DNA of 34,336 nt, taken from positions 1 to 34,336 of the forward strand of contig VXPW01000008.1 in assembly GCA_009839325.1 (NCBI GenBank), read 5' to 3'. Shown here one piece after another: positions 1 to 8,827 of this stretch. This DNA is from Rhodospirillales bacterium (lineage in GTDB: Bacteria; Pseudomonadota; Alphaproteobacteria; TMED109). A program made the position numbers and the translations under genes. The notes under the pieces were generated by a model, which was not told the DNA's origin, did no database searches, and saw only the letters and a program-made list of their open reading frames with translations. Position 1 is the stretch's first letter; each line of letters begins with the position of its first letter.

Positions 1-2
1 CG

Positions 3-608
3 CGCGCCCTCTGCGAGGAGGCTTGGGCACTGGTACAGCGGCTTCGCCTGGTCGTCAGGCGACGGTTCAGCCGAGCCGGGTACGTACTCGCCCGAATCGG
101 TCGGCAGACAACGCTGGAGACTCGGACGGTGGAGGATCACGCCATCCTCCGGGGGATACTCCGGCGGCGGGTGGAGCGCCGGTATGTCGGGGCAGGAGGT
201 GTGCCGATCGTACCGGTGCTGCAAGCTGCCGCGCACGAGTTAGGACAGGACGACTCGCCGGCGGCCGCCTACCTGCCCGGCCTGCTTGCGGGCGAGATTG
301 CGCGCCTGATCGAGTTTGCGCGTACCGACGCCGACGCGGTGCTTATGGGTTGGCACCGGCTGGCGGCGATCCGCGAAGAGGTCGTGCAGTCGCTCGGGGA
401 GCCCGACCCCGGCGAGGAGCCGTCGTGGCACCGTATCGATCTCGCCGACGCGGTGAACGCCCGCAACCTGGCGGAGCTGCCGTCGCGGCTCGAGGATCCC
501 TTCACCCTCACGCAGGTGCGCGCCACGGCGCAGCTCCTGACCTTCTGCGGCCTTCTCCACGAAGCCTATCCCCTGGGGCCGGTGCAATGCCTGGCGGCCG
601 GCCAGTGA
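3..608 (+). CDS. Unrecognised protein, 5' end outside the window
   Basis: The reading frame is open from the first complete codon of the window (position 3) to a TGA at 606-608, so the gene enters from the left and only its C-terminal ~201 residues are visible. A GTG at 129 could be an internal start, but codons upstream (reading ALCEEAWALVQRLRLVV from position 6) look equally protein-like, so I prefer a partial gene. The visible part is soluble, rich in Ala, Leu, Arg and Glu and probably helical, with no signal peptide, membrane segment or motif I know. Its last 22 bases overlap the next gene, which implies translational coupling and a shared role. I do not recognise the family and assign no function. 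Confidence 0.6.
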   Translation, partial: RALCEEAWALVQRLRLVVRRRFSRAGYVLARIGRQTTLETRTVEDHAILRGILRRRVERRYVGAGGVPIVPVLQAAAHELGQDDSPAAAYLPGLLAGEIARLIEFARTDADAVLMGWHRLAAIREEVVQSLGEPDPGEEPSWHRIDLADAVNARNLAELPSRLEDPFTLTQVRATAQLLTFCGLLHEAYPLGPVQCLAAGQ

Positions 609-1486
609 CGCCGCCCGTCCCGGTCACCCTGCGGAACGGGGCCGCGTTGCCGCTTGAGCTGCCCACCCGGGTGATCGGCCTCTACCTCCTGCACCTCCTG
701 AAGCACGACTTCAGCACGAACGAGCGGTTCGTGTTCCGCAAGCTCGGCATCGACCGTGACACGCGCCGGGATACCGGCCGGGACTTTGATGTCGACACGC
801 ACGACTACCGCTGGATGAACAAGGCGCTGGCGATGGAGCTGCTCACCGCCCTGTTGGTCAGCCGCATCGACAGCCCGGCCCGCGTCGACAGCCAGTGCCT
901 GCTCGACGAGCACCACGGCCTGCCGCTCACCTTCGCGCCGCCAAGATCCGCCGACGTCATTGCGCATTACGCGACCGGGTCCGGTGAGCAGACGTTCGGC
1001 ATCGTCGTGGAAGCGAGCGCGAAGCGGGACATGAAGGTGGCCCAATTCGAGACGCAGCTGCGCCAGGCGATCGAACGCGCGCGGGAACTCCAGGCGGAGA
1101 TCGGAGTCCCGGTCTACGCGCTCGTGATCAACGGCGCCGAGGTCGGGTCCGATGCCGACTTTGCCGGCAGTTTCCGGAAGATGGTGTACCGGTACGGGAT
1201 CGAGGATGACCCGTCGCTGTGCCTGGTCGCGATGGATGCCAACGATCTTGGGTGGGCGTACTGCGACCTTGTCGCCGGGCCGCCGGGCGACCGGGTCCAC
1301 TTCCGCACCGAGCAGTTGCGCGGCGTTCTCGACGCCCTGTACGCAGGCCTGCAGCAGCCCGAAATGCTCTCGAAGAAAGACTGGATCCGCACGACCTGGT
1401 CCGGCCTCGGCGCGGACGGGGCGACGCGAACGCTCCCGTTGCCGGAGGACGAAGATGGCGATGAACAGGGCGCGGGGACGGAGTGA
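587..1486 (+). CDS. Unrecognised protein, possible nuclease-like core
   Basis: This frame gives 299 residues from the ATG at 587 (MPGGRPVTPP). The frame is open further left, to 23, but that upstream part lies inside the preceding gene and reads as Arg/Gly/Ala-rich noise, so I start at 587. The body looks like a real globular protein. Around residues 121-160 a strand-like stretch with D123 is followed by GIVVEASAKRD (E142, K146) and a helix with Q157 and Q160. This loosely resembles the D-Xn-E-x-K ... Q layout of PD-(D/E)XK nucleases, but the E-to-K spacing is one turn longer than usual, so it is only a suggestion. The C-terminus is acidic. The 22-bp overlap with the upstream partial gene indicates an operon. 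A long GC-rich hairpin lies about 120 bp downstream. Confidence 0.6.
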   Translation: MPGGRPVTPPVPVTLRNGAALPLELPTRVIGLYLLHLLKHDFSTNERFVFRKLGIDRDTRRDTGRDFDVDTHDYRWMNKALAMELLTALLVSRIDSPARVDSQCLLDEHHGLPLTFAPPRSADVIAHYATGSGEQTFGIVVEASAKRDMKVAQFETQLRQAIERARELQAEIGVPVYALVINGAEVGSDADFAGSFRKMVYRYGIEDDPSLCLVAMDANDLGWAYCDLVAGPPGDRVHFRTEQLRGVLDALYAGLQQPEMLSKKDWIRTTWSGLGADGATRTLPLPEDEDGDEQGAGTE

Positions 1487-1602
1487 TCCGCCACTGGCGA
1501 TCCGCATCCGAATGTGACGCGCTGCGCCCCCGGAGGCTTGGCCAATAGTCGACCCCGGCCGCTCCATCGGTCGCGATTTTCTCGTTTTGGATGGGCCAGA
1601 CT

Positions 1603-1642
1603 GCCGGGGGCAGGTCAGTCATGGCTTGAACCTGCCCCCGGC
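1603..1642. repeat. 13-bp perfect inverted repeat (hairpin)
   Basis: The arms gccgggggcaggt (1603-1615) and acctgcccccggc (1630-1642) are perfect inverted complements around a 14-base loop. The hairpin lies between the 587-1486 gene and the next gene. No T-run follows, so it is not a standard intrinsic terminator. It may still stall or protect the upstream transcript. The minus-strand reading of 1605-1617 is tgacctgcccccg, which recurs on the plus strand at 30997-31009 and resembles the termini of some IS3-family elements. A relic of IS ends is therefore an alternative. Confidence 0.55.
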
Positions 1643-1710
1643 TAGGCCTGCGGGCTTGTAGCAAGCCGGTGTCGGTGGAGCATTCTCGACCTTGCAACAA
1701 GGAGGCAGCG

Positions 1711-2610
1711 ATGCGCTTTCTGACGGGAACAGCGATTCAACGGGCGGTGGTGAGCATCATGTCGCGGCCTGGCCAGGCCATGGCCGCCGTCGCCTACTGG
1801 GGAAAACGTGGCCAGGAGCTCACCGGGCTCGATCTCAAGGAGTACCCCGAACGCGCTCGCATCATTTGCGACCTTGACCACGTGGCTTGCAACCCGTTTG
1901 CAATCGAGGAGCTGCTGGATCGAGAAATTCGCATCAAGACCTTGCCGCGGCTTCACGCCAAGGTCTGGATAAGCGGAGATGTCGTCGTCCTGGGCTCGGC
2001 GAACGCATCCGGTGCGGCGCTTCCGACGGATCACGATGACGGCCGGGCAAACGTCGAGGCGGCGTTCGAGATACATGGCCGTGAGCGGGCGCAAGAGGTC
2101 AAGGACTGGTTCGAGGCCCGATGGAACGACGCGCGCCCGATCAGCTGCACAGCCCTGGAGCGTGCCAAGAGGCGATGGGAGCAAGCGCAAGCGGGGAAAC
2201 GAAAGACCCCACCGGCGGCCCGGTCCAAGAGTGGTAAGAGCGGGGACGTGGGCCGGCCGGAACTGAAGACATGGCTGATCGACCAAGCTGCCGAAACGGC
2301 CGTGAAGCTGAACAGGGGAGACGGGTTCGACCGGGATTTCATTCTCAGCGTGCTACGGCGCTGTAAGCAGACTGCCGAATGGCGCGACCGCTACGCCAGG
2401 TTCGTCGGGGGTGACGTCGACGACCCGAACAACCCTTGGAAGAAGAAGATCAACCCGGAGCTCGGCAAGAAAATTCGCGAAGCCGTGGGCGCTGAACGGA
2501 TCCTGACCCCGGGTGGAAACCCGAGAAGGAAATCCGTGCGAGGTCCGGACATCATCGGGCGGTACACTCTTCTGAAACTCCCGAGCGATCGGAGTTCCAC
2601 GCCGGGCTAG
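1711..2610 (+). CDS. Phospholipase D-fold nuclease-like protein
   Basis: The protein has 299 residues from the ATG at 1711, chosen because AAGGAGG ends six bases before it; a GTG at 1669 in the same frame lacks such a site. Residues 80-100 carry a single HKD-type motif, H82-x-K84 followed by GSANAS (95-100), and a conserved-looking E at about 117. This is the active-site signature of the phospholipase D superfamily, whose single-motif members are often nucleases that dimerise to form the active site. The usual Asp six residues after the Lys is replaced by a Gly-Asp pair (SGD), as in other divergent members. Residues 170-190 form a Lys/Arg-rich linker, and the C-terminal ~110 residues are a basic, Trp-containing domain I do not recognise, perhaps DNA-binding. 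PLD-fold nucleases occur in restriction and defence loci, which fits the island, but the substrate is unknown. Confidence 0.75.
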   Translation: MRFLTGTAIQRAVVSIMSRPGQAMAAVAYWGKRGQELTGLDLKEYPERARIICDLDHVACNPFAIEELLDREIRIKTLPRLHAKVWISGDVVVLGSANASGAALPTDHDDGRANVEAAFEIHGRERAQEVKDWFEARWNDARPISCTALERAKRRWEQAQAGKRKTPPAARSKSGKSGDVGRPELKTWLIDQAAETAVKLNRGDGFDRDFILSVLRRCKQTAEWRDRYARFVGGDVDDPNNPWKKKINPELGKKIREAVGAERILTPGGNPRRKSVRGPDIIGRYTLLKLPSDRSSTPG

Positions 2611-2804
2611 ACGGCCTCCGATGCGCTTCGGATTGCAGGGGTTCGCCGTGTGGGGCGCAATCCTGACGCCTGCGGACTTCGGCGGACTCGGCTCTCGCGC
2701 AGCGCCCCTAGAGCATGTCCGTCATTGAGAGAATCTCCGGGGGGATTCTGTTTCGGGTAAGAATGTGATTCAAAGGGTTTTTGGCGGAACCGGAGGCCGG
2801 ACCC

Positions 2805-3101
2805 ATGACCCGACCCTATTCGAATGACCTTCGCGAGCGGGTGGTGCGCGCGCACCTCGACGGCGAGCCGATCCGCGCGGTGGCGGCGCGGTTCGGGGTC
2901 AGCGTGTCGTCGGTGCCGAAGTGGACGGCGCGATACCGGACGACCGGCAGCGTCGGGCTGGGCCAGGTTGGCGGCCACCGCCCGTGGCTGCTGGAGCCGC
3001 ATCGCGAGCGGGTGCACGCGCTGGTGGTGGCGACTCCGCACCTCCATCTCACGGCCATGCGCAGGGCGACGCCGTTCGGAGAGAGAATTTGTCACCTGTG
3101 A
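2805..3101 (+). pseudogene. IS630-family transposase, N-terminal remnant
   Basis: The frame begins MTRPYSNDLRERVV and continues with IRAVAARFGVSVSSVPKW and a GSVGLGQVGGHRP segment. This is the helix-turn-helix N-terminus of IS630-family transposases (Tc1/mariner superfamily). Similarity stops near residue 86 (about 3063). The frame then runs into unrelated codons and a TGA at 3099-3101, and the whole DDE catalytic domain is missing, so this is a dead fragment. The AT-richer sequence at 2710-2800 just upstream, beginning gagcatgtccgtcattgaga, is probably the left end of the element. The fragment marks past mobile-element activity in the island. Confidence 0.8.
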
Positions 3102-3316
3102 GCCATATCGCGTTTGGGTGAGCACGCCGGTGCCCACGGAGCGACCCAGATTCTGGAAGTGGGCGATGTCTACGACATGGGAGCACTTTCGTCGCGGTCG
3201 CTCAACCAGCCGATGGAACGCGTGCGCGGCTTCCCGGGTATCCGCTGGCCCCTGATGCCTGGCCATCATGGCCCACAGCGGTCGACCGGGCTCCGAGCGA
3301 ACGGCCAAGCCCTCAA
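3102..3316. other. Short tract without a supported gene
   Basis: On the minus strand this stretch is open and reads plausibly (for example GLAVRSEPGRPLWAMMARHQ), but it has no start signal and fuses into the IS fragment in the same frame. It could be the tail of a gene destroyed by the IS630 insertion. I do not recognise it. Confidence 0.3.
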
Positions 3317-4030
3317 TTATGACCCGCTTTGAGTTTCCTCTTGGCGAACGCGAGACAGCGCAGCGGCTACGAGTCCAGCGGGTACCGCGACGATTCCGAG
3401 CCCGCACATCAGGATGACGAACGTGAAGAGTCTCCCGCCCACGGTCACCGGATACACATCGCCATAACCCACTGTCGTCAGCGTGGCGGTTGCCCACCAG
3501 AGGCTGTGCAGGATGCTCGCGAAGGCTTCGGGCTGTGCCTCGTGCTCGAAGTACCAGATACCTGCTGCCGACAGGTAGAGGAGTGCGATGGCGACGCAGG
3601 CGAAGAGTACGATCTCCTCCTTGGCGAGCGCCATTGCCTTCCCGAACCGGGCCATGGCAACGCTGTACCTGCTCAGCTTGAGGACCCGCACAATGCGGAA
3701 TAGCTGCAGTACTCGCAGGGCACGCAGGTCCACGCCACCCAGCGTGAGATAGAAGGGGAGGATGGCCGCCACATCGACGATCCCATGGAAGCTAAGCACG
3801 TATCGGAGCTTTCTCGGTGCGGTTCCAACACGGAGCCCGTATTCGATTGTGAACAGCCCCACGATGGCGATTTCCGACCACGAGAGGATCGACCGTATGT
3901 CGGGCGTCAGGTTCGGCAGCGTTTCGATGGATGCGGTAACGACCGAGACGAGGATGAGCACGATCACGGTCAAATCGAACATGCGTCCGGGAATCGTGTC
4001 GCTACGTTGAACGATCTCAGAAATGGTCAT
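3317..4030 (-). CDS. Voltage-gated potassium channel, Kv/KvAP type
   Basis: This encodes a 237-residue six-transmembrane ion channel subunit that should tetramerise in the inner membrane to conduct K+. Hydrophobic helices lie at about residues 18-34 (S1), 50-66 (S2), 83-98 (S3), 102-121 (S4), 138-160 (S5) and 203-226 (S6). S4 carries regularly spaced arginines (LRALRVLQLFRIVRVLKL), the classic voltage sensor. The pore loop contains the selectivity filter TVGYGD at 186-191. There is no cytoplasmic RCK/TrkA domain; the protein ends 12 residues after S6, so it resembles compact archaeal and bacterial Kv channels. The start is the ATG whose complement is at 4028-4030. It is read opposite to the genes on both sides and lies next to an IS remnant inside the island. 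Whether it serves defence, such as membrane depolarisation, or is an ordinary cargo gene cannot be told from sequence. Confidence 0.9.
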   Translation of the reverse strand: MTISEIVQRSDTIPGRMFDLTVIVLILVSVVTASIETLPNLTPDIRSILSWSEIAIVGLFTIEYGLRVGTAPRKLRYVLSFHGIVDVAAILPFYLTLGGVDLRALRVLQLFRIVRVLKLSRYSVAMARFGKAMALAKEEIVLFACVAIALLYLSAAGIWYFEHEAQPEAFASILHSLWWATATLTTVGYGDVYPVTVGGRLFTFVILMCGLGIVAVPAGLVAAALSRVRQEETQSGS

Positions 4031-4941
4031 GCTTTACTTCCCTTCACGCAGCGTAGTGGACGGCGGTGAACCTCGGTTCACGAAGCAAATTCGCGACAAT
4101 TGTGGCCGGAGTGTCAGAACGGTCTGGACCCGTAGCCCCAGTGCGCCTGCCAACCTCCAAGGCCACTATTGTCCGGTCATCGTGAACTTGTCATTTCGAT
4201 CGCAAGATTCCTATCGTCGCCGTTAGTGCAGCAAAGTGTGCTCTTGGCCGCCGTCCGGTGGAAGCTGCCATTCGTTCACGACAGAGGCGAGCGCTCCCTG
4301 TCGATTCCGATAGGAGGGCAGGCCGCGGCCAGTGGCAATCAAGTGCATGATCCGCGTTCGATGAGCTGCCGTGCTTGCGGCAGGTGTTCATGTTCCCCGC
4401 TCTGCCTGCCCGTGCGGACGGAGTTGGCTGTCTCAGCACAGGATGGGCCTGCTGGTTCGCTGTTGCCAGAAGTTCAGGCGCGTGACCCGGCACGTACTCT
4501 TGCAGTGCGTTCGTGGGCGCGGCGGCGAACGAGTCCGACACCAGCAACAACTGTTCGCAGACCATGAGAGAGACGTCCACTGAAGGCGTCTGCGAAGCTC
4601 TTGTTGGCTGAAGCTTCTGCCGAGGATGCATCGTACGGCACTCTTCGCTTCTTGTGCCGGCGCTCGCGAGTTCGCGCCAGTACGCAGCGTGCGCTGCAGA
4701 TCCGCGCGCCCAGGCGGAACGTACATGGGGCGGGGCCCCGACGACGAGACCATACCGGAGCGAAGAACCGTCATCCCCGGCGCGCCCAGTCGCCCCAAAG
4801 CGACCGCTATGATGCCCGCCCCATTGCGGCAGGGGCGCCGGGTGGCACCGCCTGGCGCTGCCCGACCAACGGCACAGGCGGCTTCTCGCGTGAAGCTACC
4901 GCGTAATGCCTAGGCGGTAACCTCGAGGAAGCGGTGTATCG
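4031..4941. other. 911-bp intergenic tract, no supported gene
   Basis: Several frames of 70-146 codons are open here on both strands, but none has a convincing ribosome site, protein-like composition or family I recognise, and they overlap one another. A six-base-pair hairpin (gtgaac / gttcac at 4066-4071 and 4076-4081) lies upstream of the channel gene. The tract should contain the promoters of the leftward channel and the rightward Shango operon. I could not pick a clear sigma-70 promoter for either. It may also include decayed mobile DNA. Confidence 0.4.
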
Positions 4942-7518
4942 ATGAACGTGCTGGTGGTGTTCCTAGGCTTGGGGTTCGCCGTCATCGGGTTTGCCGCGGC
5001 GGTCTGCATCATCCTTCCGCTGCCTCGAATTCGTCTAGTGACGCGATTCCGAGCGCTGGGGGTGCTCATATTGGCGTGCGTGGCCTACGTGGCTGTCGGG
5101 TACGTCCTTGGGGAGTACGGGCTCTATGGCCGGCCTGGTCCCTGGGGTTGGCTCGTGGTCCTGGCAGCCGGATTCGGAATCCTCCGATTTGTACTCGCTG
5201 ACCGCAGGCGAAAGCCTGTAGCGATCCGAACGCCTGACAAGCCTTCGGCCAAGGTACCGGTTCCGGAGTCACCGGCGGAGGTGGCCCGACCGGATATAAC
5301 GCCAGTGGAGAAGGACTCCGAGCCACGACCGGCGGCGTCGCCGCCAGTTGGAGCCCCGCAGAGAACTTCAGCGGGTACGCCTGTGAACGGCGGCACTCCG
5401 GCAGAAGTTGTGTCGCATCCCGCTCCCGCCGCGCCACGCCGCGGTCAGGTGAGACGGGTCCCTCGAACCGGTACGCACTGGATTGATCCGGGCGACGACG
5501 TAAGGGTCGCCGGCCGTCATCTCGGCGGCATGGTCTACGTCGGTTCGGAAACCCTCCAGGACACTTGGGAACACGCGAACAACGCCCTGATCGATCCGCG
5601 ATTGCCGGTGGCAAGGCTTGGCACAGATTTGGGCGGCGAGAGCCTGCCGTACTGGCCGAGCTATCGCGACATCAACCCGCGGGCGCGCGCAACCTACCTG
5701 GATTGGCTGGCCGGAGGTCGGTCGGACCCGCGAATCGGGCCAGGGTACGTGTTTCTGTATTTCTATGGCCTCGAGCGACGGTTCTTCCAGGACGCCCCTA
5801 CGGAGGAAGAAAGGCGTCTCCTGGTCGCGGAGGTTTCGCGGCTCCATGAGGCCCACGGCGAGAATCATTCGGTCCGGCGGTATCTCGGCGTATTCCTGAA
5901 CGCTGCGGCCGTGGTTCTGGAACCCCATGGGGAACACAAGCCGCCCTTCGCAAGGTCGGCGCACGAGTTGCCCCTTTTGCTCCGTGTCGCGATCGGACAA
6001 ATGGTGAAGTCAGGGCAGCCGCTTAGCGCCGACTGGCTGCTCGAATGGTACGTCGCCCATCCGGATACCAGGCTCCGGACTGCCGTCACCCGAGCTCTCG
6101 CTGAATTCAGGGTGCTCTTCATGCTGCTCTTCGACGACCGGTTTCCGGAAGGACTCTTGCTTCGGGCACCCAAACGGAGGCTGCGGGCCGTCTACCGCGC
6201 CGCGTCGGGGACATTCGAGGCGGATCTTCGGAGTGCTCTTGGTGACATGCCCGACATTGCGGCGCTGTCGCGGCCGGTCACGGTGGCCCGGGAGATCGCC
6301 GACGAGGCCGCCGGCGCACTCCAGAAGTACAGCCGCTTTCTCGGCCGCAACCCGAATGGGCGGGACACGATTGAGGCGCACGCCCTCTTGCCCGAGCTGC
6401 TTTGGCCGCATTTCCCCTCCGCCGGAATGGAGGCTCTCCGGCATTGGGCGCAAGCCAGGATCGACGACGGCGGCCTCGTGCCGGTTGAGCAGGTGGTCGA
6501 GCGTCTGGAGGGAGCGACGCCCGACAAGCTGGGGAAGCGTCAGTTGACCGGTGCCGCCGACGCACTCGCCCGTTTGTCGATCGGCCTGGCACCGGACCCG
6601 AGGTTCGCCTTGCGCAGTCCGAGAATCGGCGAACCGGTGGTCCTGTTCCGGCTGCCTGCCGGGTTGACGAAGCTCGAAGACGTCAGCGAGACCTACAAGA
6701 ATCTCTTGTTCCACGTCGCGATGGGGAGCTTTATTGCCCAAGCCGACGGCACCGTGGCAGCGAAGGAGCGTGAAGTCTTGGAAGATCGGATCGATACGTC
6801 GGGACTGCGCCCCGACGAGCGCGCGCGGCTCCACGCCAATCTCACGTGGATGCTGGAAATTCCGCCCGACGTCGGCCTGTTCCGGCGCCGGCTCCGGGAT
6901 GCACCCGAGGGGACGCGGCACGTGCTCGGCCAGGCGGCCCTTGCCCTGGCGGCTGTAGACGGCGTCATCGACCCGAACGAAATCAAGGCTATCGAGCGGT
7001 TGTACAGCGCGATCGGCCTCCCCACCGAGGGGATCTACGCGGATCTGCACGCACTTACGGCACGTTCCGAGCCTGTCACGGTCGTCGCGCCCGGGCAGTC
7101 GGAGAACGTCGGCTACGCGGTCCCGTCACCGCCGCCCGAAGACCACAGCGTCGTGCTCGATGCGGAGCGTGTGGCCGCGCTGGTGGCCGACACCGCCAAG
7201 GTGTCCTCGGTGTTGGGAGAGATCTTCGACGACGGCACGGACGCGGAGGAGGAAGACCTCGAAGAATCGCTGGATGGGGAGGGGAGCGACTTCCCGGGCC
7301 TTGACGCCCAGCATGCGGCATTCCTCGACGAGTTGCTGACCCGCACCCAATGGGATGAGTCGGAATTCGCAGCGTTGGCGCGGCAGTTCCGGCTGATGGA
7401 GGAGGGAGCCCTCGAGACGGTGAACGAGTGGGCCTTCGAGCAGCATGACGGTCTACTGATCGAGGCCTACGAGGGCTACGAGATCAATCCGGACATTGCG
7501 GCAGAGTTACGATCCTGA
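4942..7518 (+). CDS. sngA: Shango SngA: membrane-anchored TerB-domain protein
   Basis: This is an 858-residue protein and the first gene of a complete Shango anti-phage cassette. Three transmembrane helices (about 4-26, 37-57 and 68-85) are followed by a Pro/Ala-rich linker (90-175). A TerB_N-type domain begins near residue 178 and includes PYWPSYRDINPRARATYLDW and GYVFLYFYGLERR (268-280). A central TerB-like helical repeat lies at 588-705, with the acidic repeats AQADGTVAAKE and AAVDGVIDPNE. An acidic stretch (763-785) precedes a TerB_C-like tail (785-858). TerB-fold proteins were first linked to tellurite resistance and later to membrane-associated DNA-processing systems. The sequence suggests that SngA tethers the ATPase and helicase to the membrane, but its biochemistry is not visible. 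A GAGGAAG site precedes the ATG. The stop lies 10 bp before the ATPase gene. Confidence 0.9.
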   Translation: MNVLVVFLGLGFAVIGFAAAVCIILPLPRIRLVTRFRALGVLILACVAYVAVGYVLGEYGLYGRPGPWGWLVVLAAGFGILRFVLADRRRKPVAIRTPDKPSAKVPVPESPAEVARPDITPVEKDSEPRPAASPPVGAPQRTSAGTPVNGGTPAEVVSHPAPAAPRRGQVRRVPRTGTHWIDPGDDVRVAGRHLGGMVYVGSETLQDTWEHANNALIDPRLPVARLGTDLGGESLPYWPSYRDINPRARATYLDWLAGGRSDPRIGPGYVFLYFYGLERRFFQDAPTEEERRLLVAEVSRLHEAHGENHSVRRYLGVFLNAAAVVLEPHGEHKPPFARSAHELPLLLRVAIGQMVKSGQPLSADWLLEWYVAHPDTRLRTAVTRALAEFRVLFMLLFDDRFPEGLLLRAPKRRLRAVYRAASGTFEADLRSALGDMPDIAALSRPVTVAREIADEAAGALQKYSRFLGRNPNGRDTIEAHALLPELLWPHFPSAGMEALRHWAQARIDDGGLVPVEQVVERLEGATPDKLGKRQLTGAADALARLSIGLAPDPRFALRSPRIGEPVVLFRLPAGLTKLEDVSETYKNLLFHVAMGSFIAQADGTVAAKEREVLEDRIDTSGLRPDERARLHANLTWMLEIPPDVGLFRRRLRDAPEGTRHVLGQAALALAAVDGVIDPNEIKAIERLYSAIGLPTEGIYADLHALTARSEPVTVVAPGQSENVGYAVPSPPPEDHSVVLDAERVAALVADTAKVSSVLGEIFDDGTDAEEEDLEESLDGEGSDFPGLDAQHAAFLDELLTRTQWDESEFAALARQFRLMEEGALETVNEWAFEQHDGLLIEAYEGYEINPDIAAELRS

Positions 7519-7528
7519 GGGACGACCC

Positions 7529-8827
7529 ATGGCAACTTCGAAAATCAGACGACGCGAGCGCGACACCATCATCCAGGCGCTGAGGGCGGGCGTGGTGCCC
7601 AAGCTCGGGCTGCAGCACATCCAGGTGGGGCGCGCGCGCGAGATCGACGAACTGATCCGCGACATCGCCCGCATCCGCGATGGCGGTGCCGCAATCCGCT
7701 TCGTCGTCGGCGAATACGGATCGGGCAAAACGTTCTTCCTCAACCTGATCCGCCTGGTTGCCCTGGAGAAGGGACTGGTCGTGCTGTCGGCGGACATGGC
7801 GCCGGATCGGCGATTGCACGCGACCGGTGGTCAGGCCCGCTCCCTCTATGCGGAGATGACCCGGAACGCTTCGACGCGGACAAGGCCCGAGGGCGGCGCC
7901 ATGGCATCGATCGTCGAGCGCTTCGCTAGTCAGGCGGTGCGCGAGGCGGAAGCCGGCGACCGGGAGCCCGGCGATGTCATCCGCGAGAAGCTCTCGGATC
8001 TGGAGGAACTCACCGGCGGCTACGACTTTGCCACGGTGATCGCGCGCTACTGGGAGGGATTCGAGACGGGGGACGAGGAGCTCAAGTCGGCGGCGCTGCG
8101 GTGGCTCAGGGCCGAATGGTCTACCCGGACCGATGCCCGGAAAGCTCTCGGTGTTCGGACGATCATCGACGATGCGAACGTCTACGACCAGCTGAAGCTG
8201 CTTGCAATGTTCGTGCGCGAGGCGGGATACAAGGGGCTGCTCGTCTCGCTCGACGAGCTGGTCAACCTCTACAAGCTGGCGTCGTCCCAGGCGAGGAAAT
8301 CGAACTACGAGCAGATCCTCCGCATCCTCAACGACGTGTTGCAGGGGAGCGCCCGGCACCTCGGCTTCGTGCTGGGTGGGACGCCGGAATTCCTGATGAA
8401 CACGCGCCGCGGTCTCTACAGCTACGAGGCGCTCCAGTCCCGGCTCGCCGAGAACACCTTCGCGCGGGACGGTCTCGTCGACCTGTCGGGGCCGGTCATG
8501 CGCCTGAGCAACTTGACCCCGGAGGACATGTACGTCTTGCTCGCGAACGTCCGCCGCGTAGTGCTGGGAAATGACGCCGGCGTCCCCGACGCGGCGCTCA
8601 AAGCCTTCATGGCCCACTGCGCCGAGCGCATCGGGGACGCCTACTTCCGGACGCCCCGCAACACGGTCACCGCCTTCGTCAACCTTCTCTCGGTGCTGGA
8701 GCAGAACCCAGGTGCAGGCTGGCAGGACCTGATCGGTTCGGTCGATGTGGCGACCGACTCCGGAGACGACATGCAGGACATCCACGACGACCCGGCGGAT
8801 GATGGACTCGCGTCCTTCAAGCTCTGA
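7529..8827 (+). CDS. sngB: Shango SngB: P-loop ATPase
   Basis: This encodes a 432-residue AAA/STAND-like ATPase. Walker A is GEYGSGKT at residues 61-68, Walker B is LLVSLDE at 237-243, and VLGGTPEF at 281-288 matches a sensor-1 strand. An N-terminal stretch (VPKLGLQHIQVGRAREID) resembles the start of DUF2791 ATPases such as BrxD of BREX systems. The ATG at 7529 was chosen because a GAGGGA site lies just upstream; a TTG at 7496 would overlap the previous gene. The gene follows sngA by 10 bp and overlaps sngC by 29 bp, so the three are almost certainly co-translated. In this family the ATPase probably works with the helicase on DNA. That role is inferred from its relatives, not shown by the sequence. 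Confidence 0.9.
   Translation: MATSKIRRRERDTIIQALRAGVVPKLGLQHIQVGRAREIDELIRDIARIRDGGAAIRFVVGEYGSGKTFFLNLIRLVALEKGLVVLSADMAPDRRLHATGGQARSLYAEMTRNASTRTRPEGGAMASIVERFASQAVREAEAGDREPGDVIREKLSDLEELTGGYDFATVIARYWEGFETGDEELKSAALRWLRAEWSTRTDARKALGVRTIIDDANVYDQLKLLAMFVREAGYKGLLVSLDELVNLYKLASSQARKSNYEQILRILNDVLQGSARHLGFVLGGTPEFLMNTRRGLYSYEALQSRLAENTFARDGLVDLSGPVMRLSNLTPEDMYVLLANVRRVVLGNDAGVPDAALKAFMAHCAERIGDAYFRTPRNTVTAFVNLLSVLEQNPGAGWQDLIGSVDVATDSGDDMQDIHDDPADDGLASFKL

Noticed and set aside
566-1567. 333-codon minus-strand frame opposite the second gene
   Set aside because: It has no start signal and its composition is that of an antisense shadow in GC-rich DNA; the plus-strand frame has the better protein character and an operon-like overlap.
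2607-3497. 296-codon minus-strand frame spanning the IS remnant and the channel end
   Set aside because: It crosses the recognisable IS630 fragment and the end of the potassium channel gene, and reads as unrelated low-quality sequence.
4169-4906. Overlapping small frames on both strands upstream of Shango
   Set aside because: None has a ribosome site, recognisable domain or better composition than its overlapping rivals.
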